Shown here: positions 24,201-31,900 of the stretch, piece after piece | Layout of the letters: the number at the start of each line of letters is the position of its first letter | Numbering within the stretch: the first letter of the stretch is position 1 | Source: Candidatus Eiseniibacteriota bacterium | GTDB taxonomy: Bacteria; Eisenbacteria; RBG-16-71-46 | Direction of reading: 5' to 3' | Length of the DNA: 35,596 nucleotides | NCBI GenBank assembly: GCA_016215625.1 | Contig: JACRIW010000123.1 | Span: forward strand, 1 to 35,596 | Notes under the pieces: model-generated | Told to the model about the DNA's origin: nothing | What the model saw: the letters and a program-made list of their open reading frames with translations, nothing else | Databases searched by the model: none | Program-made: the position numbers and the translations under genes

Positions 24201-26370
24201 GCGAGTGCTCGCGCACGCGTGCCGCATCATGGGGCGGCTGGGACCGGCCGATCGCGCGGCGCGCACCGCGATCAGCGGCGCGCTCCGGCTCGGATTGGGC
24301 GTGGAGCTCGACTGGGCACGGCTCGAGTACGGGCGTGTGCGCGCGGCCGCCGGAGCGTGGCCGGAAGCCGAGGCGGTGTGGGCGCGCGCCCTCGAATCAG
24401 CCGGCACGCGTGAGGGCGCGAGCGTCGCCATGCTCGTGGTGGCGCGCGGCCGTGCGCAGGTGCGCCGCGGTGATTTCGGCGCGGCTTCGGCGTCTCTCGC
24501 CCGTGCCGAGGACTGGCTCGCGGGGCGCGCGACGCCCTACGTGGCGGCGCATGCGCGGCTGCTCGGCGCCGAACTCGAGCTGGCCCAGGGCCGCGCGGAA
24601 GCGGGCGTCGCGGCCGCGCGCGAGGCGCTCGCCGCGTTCGCCACGCTCGCCACTCCGGCGGAGCGCGCGCACGCGGCACTCGAGTGTTCGCGACTGGCCG
24701 CGGCGGCGGCCGTCGTCGCTCCGGTGGACGAGTGGCTGGATCTGGCGGCCGGAGCGTTCGAACGGCTCGGCGACCATCGAGGACGCGAGCGTGCGCTCGC
24801 GCTCGCCGTCGAGTGGCTGCGTGCCGGGCGCGGTGCGCCCGTGCGCCACGAGGGACGCGGGCTGCTCGATTCCGTCAGCCGATTGCTCGATTCGCTCTCC
24901 GATCCCGGTGAACTCACGCGCCGCGCCATGCAGCTCGCGGTCGAGCAGCTCGACGCGGAGCGCGGCGTCCTGCTGCTCGTGGACGAGAAGTCCGGTGCGC
25001 TCGTGCCGGTGGTCGAGCGCGGCGCCGTGGACGCCGCGACGCGCGACCAGGCCGTGACCTACAGCCGCCAGGCGGTCGCGCGCGTGGCCGCGAGCGGCGA
25101 CAGCCTGCTCATTCCCGATGCGAAGACCGATCCGGGAGGACTCTCCGCCAGCATGGTGGACCTGCGGCTCCGTTCCATCGTGTGCGTGCCGTTCTATCGC
25201 GCGGGGCGTGTCGTCGGCGCGGTGTATCTCGACGATTCGCGACGCAGCCTCGCGTTCTCGGACGCCGACCGCGCGCTGCTCGAGGGCTTCGCCCACCTCG
25301 TGGCGATCGCACTCGAGAAGAGCCGCGGCCAGGAAGAGGAACGCCGCCGCCACGAACGGCTCGCCGGCGAAAACGTGGCGCTGCGCGCCGAGGCGGGTGT
25401 GCGTTTCCAGCCGCAGAACTTCGTCGGGCTGAGCGCCGCCATGCAGCGGGTGCTGGCGTTGGCGGAGCGAGCGTCGCAGACCGGCACGACCGTGCTGATC
25501 ACCGGCGAGAACGGCACGGGCAAGGAGCGCATCGCCCGCATCATCCATCACACCGGCCGGCGCGCCTCCGGGCCCTTCGTGTCGGTAAACTGCGGCGCCA
25601 TTCCGCAGACGCTGCTCGAGAGCGAGCTGTTCGGCATCCTCCCGAACGTCGCCACCGGCGTACGCGGCCGTGAAGGCCGCTTCGTGCAGGCGGACGGCGG
25701 CACGCTGTTCCTCGACGAGATCGGTGACATGCCCCTGCCCCAGCAGGTGGCGTTGCTGACGGCGCTCTCGACGCGCGAGATCACGCCGGTCGGCGGTGGC
25801 GAACCCGTCGCCGTGGACGTCCGCATCATCGCGGCGACGAACCAGGACCTCCGGCGCAAGATCGAGAGCGGCACGTTCCGCGAGGACCTGTTCTACCGGT
25901 TGAACGTGCTGCCCATCGAGGTGCCGCCGCTGCGCGAGCGCAAGGCGGACATCCCCGCCCTCGCGCATGGGTTCGCGTCGCACTTCGCGCGCCAGCAGGA
26001 ACGCGAGGTGCCGGAGCTCGCGCCGGACTTCCTCGCCGCGCTCATGCAGAGCGACTGGCCCGGCAACGTGCGCGAACTCCAGAACTATGTCGAGCGCGTC
26101 ATGGCCATGACGCCCGGCCGCGTGCTCCATCCCCATCCGATGCCGCGCGATCTCGAGAACCGTGCGGTGCGGCCCAAGCCCACGCGCGGCCGAAAGCTTC
26201 GCGACCATTTCGTCGAGCTGGAACGAGAAATCATCCACGAGCCGCTGCTGCGCTCGGACGGCAACAAGAGCAAGGCCGCTCGAGAGCTGGGTATGACCGA
26301 GCAGACCCTGCGGTACCGGCTCAAGAAGCTCTTCCCGGAGGGTCGCAAAGTTTCACGACCTCGCAAGTAA
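21292..26370 (+). CDS. Ser/Thr kinase - ATPase - TPR - GAF - sigma54-type AAA+ - Fis HTH regulator
   Basis: A 1692-residue cytosolic signalling protein. (1) Kinase, about 1-270: LGQGGMG loop (15-20), K37, HGDLKPSN (D127, N132), DFG (D152). (2) Signalling ATPase, about 285-600: SLTGRERELARIERWL, then Walker A GGEPGIGKS (310-318). (3) Helical TPR-like region, about 600-1190. (4) GAF, about 1190-1340. (5) Short coiled coil. (6) Sigma54-activator AAA+ domain, about 1375-1620: Walker A GENGTGKE (1405-1412), Walker B LFLDEIGDM (D1475, E1476), RIIAATN and the FREDLFYRLNV arginine-finger region. The GAFTGA loop reads NVATGV (1452-1457). (7) Fis-type HTH, about 1640-1685 (NKSKAARELGMTEQTLRYRLKKLF). 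It probably activates transcription in response to a ligand and to phosphorylation. The ATG at 21292 starts three codons before the kinase; a GTG at 21277 is possible. Confidence 0.88.
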   Translation: MERFAGRYELVRSLGQGGMGTVWLVRDLSNGTECVLKRLAPDTPHVAPGSLRREFELLARVRHPSVVSVHELGFSPDGAPYLTMEYVPGIAADKAERAWDTESLCFVAARVAQGLEALHAAGVVHGDLKPSNLLLLPSREGETLPAGVRMLDFGLASLLGRDVEGHRGTPGFAAPEVVRGEAPGVASDLYGLGAMLYALAARRVTPEGADAVQALRRQQSAAPPAAALEEAGLSGALVRLVLRLMAPVASERPNDAREVRRELERIHPIARRSLTERLQSESLTGRERELARIERWLVAAPEGPPLVLVGGEPGIGKSALLTELGVRSTLAGRSAIGLHCAQADAPGAVAIAVLRRLAAEAGGTDEQVHEWRPALELLERGDAAAIGAAIPAIAHAASRWCAALAERGRAPVVLLDDCERMDSLSHALLRATALQEEAATARWVWARRTDGAPAQPEDRMLVRAGQAVELALGALDRANADRLAAARLHEEAPEALREFLWTRSGGHPGLLVEALLAAADAGVLREHDAGIEVDAGALASLPLPEGFEASLLRRLGALSEGARALAEALATLDRPVTLETARSLAAAADGTACDALVHARLAVRGADARVSLHPPELSRRLLAALAPERRCELHRAALGLAGATAAERFRHFEGAGDTEQALSAARAAVLESADDRIARRAAALAEKHAPALAAEWHETAGRLLLERGKHREAIAHLERALRDGGDTAVRGPRWTLLSTALLRADRPADVGAVVERALSEQPPAAERAALLVNHASQFFSRGQLPEAERHAREALAEADAADDAKAIGYASLTLGSVVLALGRLEEADACVVGSLAGFERAEHEAGAVRALVLRAMVANARGDEAAFEGQLTAARARAASLGLRLATEEILGVLAGRHVEAGRWKDAEEALSQALRLALQDGRPRGAAVAYANLALVDAVTGRAGRARHRARIALRLTRAYLPRLEPFAWRVLAHACRIMGRLGPADRAARTAISGALRLGLGVELDWARLEYGRVRAAAGAWPEAEAVWARALESAGTREGASVAMLVVARGRAQVRRGDFGAASASLARAEDWLAGRATPYVAAHARLLGAELELAQGRAEAGVAAAREALAAFATLATPAERAHAALECSRLAAAAAVVAPVDEWLDLAAGAFERLGDHRGRERALALAVEWLRAGRGAPVRHEGRGLLDSVSRLLDSLSDPGELTRRAMQLAVEQLDAERGVLLLVDEKSGALVPVVERGAVDAATRDQAVTYSRQAVARVAASGDSLLIPDAKTDPGGLSASMVDLRLRSIVCVPFYRAGRVVGAVYLDDSRRSLAFSDADRALLEGFAHLVAIALEKSRGQEEERRRHERLAGENVALRAEAGVRFQPQNFVGLSAAMQRVLALAERASQTGTTVLITGENGTGKERIARIIHHTGRRASGPFVSVNCGAIPQTLLESELFGILPNVATGVRGREGRFVQADGGTLFLDEIGDMPLPQQVALLTALSTREITPVGGGEPVAVDVRIIAATNQDLRRKIESGTFREDLFYRLNVLPIEVPPLRERKADIPALAHGFASHFARQQEREVPELAPDFLAALMQSDWPGNVRELQNYVERVMAMTPGRVLHPHPMPRDLENRAVRPKPTRGRKLRDHFVELEREIIHEPLLRSDGNKSKAARELGMTEQTLRYRLKKLFPEGRKVSRPRK

Positions 26371-26425
26371 CGGCGAAGCGCGGTCATCGTCCACCCACAC
26401 AAGCGCTTGAACTCGAAGTACCGAC

Positions 26426-26451
26426 CGGGTTCGCCACTTTCGGCGAACCCG
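26426..26451 (+). terminator. Intrinsic terminator after the large regulator
   Basis: Perfect 10-bp stem CGGGTTCGCC (26426-26435) and GGCGAACCCG (26442-26451), 6-base loop, then GCGCTCGTTTCC. It separates the regulator gene from the downstream operon. Confidence 0.75.
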
Positions 26452-26465
26452 CGCTCGTTTCCGGG

Positions 26466-26516
26466 GCTCGCAGGCGAGCTTCGAAGAACGACGCATGACG
26501 TTGAGGCGCAACGCCT
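26466..26516. promoter_or_regulatory. Two small dyads upstream of the sigma54 promoter
   Basis: GCTCGC-AG-GCGAGC (26466-26479) and AGGCG-CAA-CGCCT (26504-26516) lie about 30-80 bases before the -24 box, where activator-binding sites are usually found. They are not copies of each other, so the call is weak. Confidence 0.3.
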
Positions 26517-26545
26517 TCAGTGGGCACAGCGCGGCAGGATTTTCA

Positions 26546-26561
26546 TGGCACGGGACTGGCG
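26546..26561 (+). promoter_or_regulatory. Sigma54 (-24/-12) promoter
   Basis: TGGCACGGGACTGGCG matches the sigma54 consensus TGGCACGrNNNTTGCW except for one base in the TTGC box and the last base. The invariant GG (26547-26548) and GC (26559-26560) are exactly ten bases apart. A transcript would begin near 26572, about 47 bases before the ATG at 26619. The sigma54-activator gene ends 176 bases upstream, which makes a chance match less likely. Confidence 0.7.
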
Positions 26562-26618
26562 ATGAGAAGGGTTCACTCCCGTCGCGGGAGCACCCTTCGA
26601 CCCCAAGGAGATCCCCCG

Positions 26619-26972
26619 ATGAAGCCCGCTGCCCGCTCCCTCCTCGCTCTCGCTGTCCTCTTCGCCGCCACCGTCTTCGCGCCGCGCGCGAACGCGCAGG
26701 GGCCGAGTTCCGAATACCCCACCGGCTACGGGTACACCCAGTCGGTGACTTCGGCTCCCGCGACCAATGGACTCGCCACGTTGTCACCGACGCAACGCCT
26801 GGCGTGGTGGGTCAGTCGTGGGTTCGCGCCCGCCGACGGGCGCGGCGGCGTCGCAGGCTTCTCCGCTTCGCGCTCCAAGCGTTCCGCTGTCCGGCCGGCC
26901 GGTAGTTCGGGGGAACAGGGGCCGATGTCGGGCCTTTCGAACCGCTCGCTGGTTCGACCGGTCGGCCGGTGA
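26619..26972 (+). CDS. Small exported protein, first gene of a sigma54-controlled operon
   Basis: A 117-residue protein. Residues 1-26 are a clear signal peptide (SLLALAVLFAATVFAPRANA then QG). The mature part is short, Ser/Gly/Arg-rich and low in predicted structure (YPTGYGYTQSVTS, LSPTQRLAWWVSRGFAPADGRGG, SASRSKRSAVRPAGSSGEQG). The only structured-looking stretch is LSPTQRLAWWVSRGF. I do not recognise a family. AAGGAG eight bases upstream fixes the ATG. Its stop overlaps the GTG of the next gene (GTGA), so the two are translationally linked. It could be an exported signal, a surface peptide, or simply a leader gene for the operon. Confidence 0.7.
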   Translation: MKPAARSLLALAVLFAATVFAPRANAQGPSSEYPTGYGYTQSVTSAPATNGLATLSPTQRLAWWVSRGFAPADGRGGVAGFSASRSKRSAVRPAGSSGEQGPMSGLSNRSLVRPVGR

Positions 26973-27490
26973 AACACGCTGCCGCGCGGGGAGCCGCCGT
27001 CGAGCTCCCCGCCTCGCTCCTTCGACTGCACCGTCATGGGCTCTCACCCCTCCTCGTGACGGGAGGCACCCACGACGAACGCGTCGCAATCGCTCTCCGG
27101 TTCCATCGGGCGAGCCCGATCGCGCGCGAACCTTTCCTCGCGCTCGATTGCGCGCGCGAGGAACAGTCACTCGAGCGAGCGCTCGAGTGCTGGCTGCTGG
27201 AGCCGGGCCTCGTGCCTCACGGTGAAGCCGGTCTTTCCGCGGTCACGCTCTTCCTCGACCCGTTGAGCGCACTGGGTCCGGGAACGCAGAGGTTGCTGCT
27301 CATGCTCGCGCACCGGCTCCAGCGCCTCGACGGCGCCGCTCCACCGGCCGGTCCGCGCCGGATCATGGCGGGCGATCGCTTCCCCCTCGCCCGAGGTGCG
27401 AAGGCGCACGTGACCTGTGCGGCGCTCGTGGACCATTTCGACAAGATCCGGATCGAGCTGAACGCGCCGGGTCGGCGGGGGGTCGCATGA
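26969..27490 (+). CDS. Stand-alone degenerate sigma54-activator AAA+ domain (pseudo-ATPase)
   Basis: A 173-residue protein that follows the sigma54 AAA+ fold, with its active site gone. LLVTGGTHDERVAIALRFHRASPIAREPFLALDC aligns with the Walker A region of the large regulator (LITGENGTGKERIARIIHHTGRRASGPFVSVNC). It lacks two loop residues and has D in place of the nucleotide-binding K. The ELFG...GAFTGA segment is largely deleted. Walker B LFLDE is LFLDP, removing the catalytic Glu. A sensor-I-like RRIMAGDR and a final HFDKIRIELNAPGRR correspond to RIIAATN and LFYRLNVLPIEVPPLRER. It cannot be a working activator; a regulatory or scaffold role is inferred. It starts at a GTG overlapping the upstream stop and ends in an ATGA overlap with the kinase. 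Confidence 0.75.
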   Translation: MKHAAARGAAVELPASLLRLHRHGLSPLLVTGGTHDERVAIALRFHRASPIAREPFLALDCAREEQSLERALECWLLEPGLVPHGEAGLSAVTLFLDPLSALGPGTQRLLLMLAHRLQRLDGAAPPAGPRRIMAGDRFPLARGAKAHVTCAALVDHFDKIRIELNAPGRRGVA

Positions 27491-28683
27491 ACGGCCACGC
27501 GTGTGACGACGATCCCGAGTTCGTGGCCGAACTGTTCGAACTGCTGGAGGAAGGTGTCGTCCTCCACGATTCGAACGGTCGCGTGCGTGCCTGCAATGCC
27601 GCCGCGGCGCGCATGCTCGCCTGGCCCGCGTTCGGCGATCAGGGCGCGCACTCGCTCTTCGCCGAGATCGAGGCGACGCTCGAGAGCGGCGAACCCCTGA
27701 CTCGCGAGGACGAACCGACCCGGCGCGTGCTGGCGACCGGCGTCGCGCATGAGGCGCGGGTGCGCGTGCGCCGCGCCGACGGCGAAACGGCCTGGCTGCT
27801 CGTGAAGTCCGTGCCCCTGCGCAGGGCGCGCCGCGAGGGCGGGGTGCGTTCGGGGGCGCTCGGCGGCGCGCTCACGGTGCTGCGCGACATGACCGAGCAC
27901 ATGCTCGTCGAGGAGCGCGTGCGCGGTCAGTTGCCCGCGGACTCGTTCTCCGAACTCGCGGGCAGCATCGCGCACGACTTCAGCCACTTCCTCACCGTGA
28001 TCGTCGGGTATTCCGACCTCATCGCGGTGTCGCTGCCGCCCACCGATCCGGTGCGCGAGCAGGCCGAGCACATCCGTGCGGCGGCGACGGGTGCCGCACG
28101 CTTGACCGGCGAACTCGTGGACTTCGCGCGCCGCCAGCGCCATTCCGCGAATGAGGCCGACGTCTCCCGAACGCTGCAGGAGATGCAGCCGATGCTCGCG
28201 CGGCTGCTCGGCCCGCGCATCCGCCTTTCCCTCGACCTCGATCCGTCCGCGACCGTGGTCCGGGCGGACCCCATCCAGCTCGAGCGCGCGATCTTCAACC
28301 TCGCCCTCAACGCCCGCGACGCCATGCGCGCGGGTGGCTCCCTTCGGGTCGTCACCCACGCGGTCACGATCGACGAGGAGTTCGTGCGTACCCACCCGGG
28401 TGCACAGCCGGGCGCATTCGTGCGGCTCGTCGTCGCGGACGAAGGCGCCGGCATGACGGAGGAGACGCGCCGGCGCTTGTTCGAACCCTTCTTCACGACC
28501 AAGCCGCCCGGCCAGGGAACAGGACTCGGGCTGGCGACGGTCTGGGGCATCGTGAAGCAGTTCGGTGGGTACATCGACGTGGACAGCGCGCCCGGCCGAG
28601 GGGCGGAGTTCAGGATCGATCTGCCGGCGGTCTCGCTCGGTTCGGGTGAGGCCAGCAGCGTCAGGCCCGCGGAGAAGGGCTGA
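27487..28683 (+). CDS. PAS-domain sensor histidine kinase
   Basis: A 398-residue cytosolic histidine kinase without membrane helices. The PAS domain is at about 10-135 (FELLEEGVVLHDSNGRVRACNAAAARMLAW ... VLRDMTEHMLVEERV). The dimerisation/H box GSIAHDFSHFLTVIVGYSDL puts the phospho-His at H163; most relatives have AHDFNN. The ATPase domain is at about 225-385: N box NLALNARDAM, G1 DEGAGM, F box FEPFFTTK, G2 GTGLGLATVWGIVKQFGG. All boxes are intact, so it should be active. No response regulator is encoded in the window, so its target must be elsewhere or be a neighbour. It is the third gene of the operon and overlaps the pseudo-AAA+ gene. Confidence 0.92.
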   Translation: MNGHACDDDPEFVAELFELLEEGVVLHDSNGRVRACNAAAARMLAWPAFGDQGAHSLFAEIEATLESGEPLTREDEPTRRVLATGVAHEARVRVRRADGETAWLLVKSVPLRRARREGGVRSGALGGALTVLRDMTEHMLVEERVRGQLPADSFSELAGSIAHDFSHFLTVIVGYSDLIAVSLPPTDPVREQAEHIRAAATGAARLTGELVDFARRQRHSANEADVSRTLQEMQPMLARLLGPRIRLSLDLDPSATVVRADPIQLERAIFNLALNARDAMRAGGSLRVVTHAVTIDEEFVRTHPGAQPGAFVRLVVADEGAGMTEETRRRLFEPFFTTKPPGQGTGLGLATVWGIVKQFGGYIDVDSAPGRGAEFRIDLPAVSLGSGEASSVRPAEKG

Positions 28684-28924
28684 GAGGAGCTGCTCGGCGG
28701 TTCGCTCCACTCGAGCGTTCTTCGACCGCTGGTGGATCGAGTGGACCGGCGGGCGCTCCCGCGCCGTCCCGTGTGCCGCGTGCATTCGCGGTGGGCGACG
28801 TGCCGGGTGACGAAATCGCCCGCGACCGACGCCGACTCCGGGGTTCGAGCGACTCGCGCCGGGGAACTTCCGCTCGCGAACCGATGCTCCACCGTTGCGG
28901 TCCCACCCCGTCTTCTCCCAGTAT

Positions 28925-31900
28925 GTGACCGTGGCTTCCCAAACCCCCCAGTCCTTCACCGCGAGTGCGCCGCGAGCGCATCCCGCCACGCACGACGTCG
29001 CGACGCTCCTGCATGCGGTCTTCGACCGCACCGCCGCGGCGCATCCCGGTGTCGTGGCGATCGACGTCCCTCCGGCTCCCGGGCGAGAGAGAGAGACGCT
29101 GACCTACGCGGAGGCGAGCCGCCGTTCGTTTCTGCTGGCCGCACAGCTCGCCCCGTGGGTGCGCGGAGAATGCGTCGTGGCGATCGCGCTGCCCCGCACT
29201 TCGGCCGCGATCTACGTCGCCATGCTCGGCGTCATGCGCGCCGGCGCGGCCTACACCTGCTTCGAGCCGTCGCTCGCGGCGGATCGAGCACGGCACCTTC
29301 TGGAGGACTCCGGCGCGGTGGCGGTGATCGTCCGCGCCGAGGACCGCGCGCACTTCGAGGCGCTCGGTGTGCCGCCGGAGCGGCTGGTCACGCCGGATGA
29401 GCACGGCGCATCCGCGCACGCGAACGGTCACCACGCCGTGATCGGGCCGGCCTCGCTCGCCTACGTCATCTACACGTCGGGCACGACCGGCCGGCCCAAG
29501 GGCGTGCTCATCGAGCACCGCAACATCGTCAATCTCGTGGAGTCCGATCGCGGCTACTTCGGACTGGGACCCGGGGACCGCTGCGCGCAGAGCTCGATGT
29601 GCTCGTACGATTCCTCCGTCGAGGAGATCTGGCTCGCGTTCGGCACGGGCGCGACGCTCGTGCTGATGGACGACGAGACCGTGCGCCTCGGCCCCGACCT
29701 CGTGCCGTGGCTGCAGCGCGAGCGCATCACGGTGTTCTGCCCTCCGCCGACGTTGCTGCGCATGGCGACCTGCGCCGATCCGCGGACCGAACTGCCGGAC
29801 CTCAGGCTCATCTACGTGGGCGGCGAAGAGCTGCCGCTCGACGTCGCCGCGCGCTGGGCGCCGGGACGGCGGCTCGAGAACGGCTACGGCCCCACCGAAT
29901 GCGCGGTCACGTGCGTGCGAACGCCGGTGCACGCGGGCGAGCCCGTGCGCATCGGGTGGCCCGTCGTGGGAAATCGCGCGCACGTGCTCGACGAGCACGG
30001 CCGTGAGGTGCACGAAGGCGTGGTCGGCGAACTCTGGATGGGCGGCGCCGGCCTCGCGCGCGGTTACCTCAACCAGCCCGCGCTCACGGCGGAGCGCTTC
30101 GTCACGCATCCGGAGTTCGGGCGCCTCTACCGCACGGGCGACCTCGCGCGGCGCGAGCACGACGGCGCGTTGGTGTATCTCGGCCGTTCCGACTCGCAGG
30201 TCAAGATCCGCGGGCACCGTGTCGAGCTGAGTGCGATCGAGGCCTCGCTGTGCGCCTGCGACGGCGTGGTCGCCGCGGCGTGCGTGCTGCAGGGCGAAGC
30301 GCCGCTGCAGGAGCTGTCGGCCTTCCTCGTCACGGACGGCGCGCGGCCGGCGCGCATCGAGACCGTGCGCGAGCAGATGCGCGTTCGCGTGCCGAACCAC
30401 ATGCAGCCAGCGCACTACGCGCTGGTGGATTCCCTGCCCACCCGGGACGCGAGCGGCAAGCTCGACCGTTCGGCGCTACCGGACATCCGGCCGGCGGCGC
30501 AGGCCGGCAGGGCGCGTGTCGGTTCGTTCGACTGGACCGAGGGCGAGCGCGTCGTCGCTGCCGCGTTCGCCGCGTTCGTGCCGTTCGGAGGAGAAGTCGG
30601 GCCCGACGACGACTTCTTTCTCGACCTCGGAGGCAACTCGCTGATCGCGGCTCAGGTCATCTCATGCCTGCGCACCGACGCCTCCACGGCGTCGCTCACG
30701 ATGCGTGACCTGTACGAGGCGCGCACCGTGCGCGCGCTCGCGGCGCGCATCGGGGCGCCGGCCGAGGCGAAGCGCACCGACGGCCCTGCGCCGCGCGAGG
30801 CGCTGGCCGGGGCGGCCTCGCCCGGGGCGCTCGCTCAGCTCGCGTTCGTCGCCGTTTCGCTCGTCCCCGCGGCGGCGCTCGTCTGGGCCGTCGTGTTCGT
30901 CGTGCTGCCCGCCCTCGAGCGCGCGATGGGCACGGCCGCGCTGCTGCTCGCGCTGCCACTGCTCGCCTTCGCCGCCGAACTGCTGTGGCTGCCCCTCGGG
31001 CTCGCGCTCACCGTCGCGGCGAAGGCCGCGCTCGTCGGCCGCTACCGCGCCGGGCGCCACCCCTACCTCGGCTCCTTCCACGTGCGGCACTGGATCGTCG
31101 TCCACCTCGCGCACACGATTCCGTGGGCGCTCGTGCAGGGCAGCGAACTGGGCAACGCCTGCCTGCGCGCGCTCGGCGCGAAGATCGGGCGCGACGTGCA
31201 CCTGCACCGCGGAGTGGATCTCGCCGACGGTGGCTGGGACCTGTTGACGATCGAGGACGGCGCGACACTGGGGCGCGACGCTTCGCTCGGCATCGTCGAG
31301 TGGCACGATCGGCACGTCGTCTTCGCGCCCGTGCGCGTCGGCGCCGGTGCGACGCTCGACACGCGCGCACACGTGGGCGGCGGCGCGACCGTCGAGCGCG
31401 ACGGATTCCTCGGCGCGCTCTCGAGCCTCGCCGACGGCGTGACACTGCCGGCCGGCGAACTCTGGCGCGGCGTGCCCGCGGCCCGTGTGGACGAGGCCGT
31501 GCCTCCCGCGCCCGAACCACACGCAGGCGCGCGGCCCTGGGGGCCGTTCGCGCACACCGTGGCGCTGCTCGCGGCGCGCGCGTTCTCGTCCTGGCTCCCG
31601 ATGCTGCCCGGCCTCCTGCTCGCGCTCGTGCTGCTCCGGCCCGGCGCAGCCGGAACCGGGCTCCTGCCCGCGCCTTTTTCGCAGCTGCCGCTCGGCTGGG
31701 CGCCGTTCGTGCTCATGGCGGGATATGCGGCGTGCCTGCCGATGGAAGCGTTCGTCGCACGGCTCTTCGGCCGCGTTCCCGAGGGCGCGCATCCGCTGCG
31801 CGGTGCCACCGGCATCGCGATCGCCATGAAGGAACATGCGGTCGAAACCGCGAACGCCGCCATCAGCGGCACGCTTCTCTGGCCCATGTGGCTGCGCATG

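Noticed and set aside
24397..26238. 613-codon minus-strand frame opposite the AAA+ region
   Set aside because: His/Arg-rich, no recognisable domain; the sense strand encodes clear GAF and AAA+ motifs.
28706..28745. Inverted repeat TCCACTCGA / TCGAGTGGA after the histidine kinase
   Set aside because: The loop is 22 bases and there is no T run; too weak to call a terminator.
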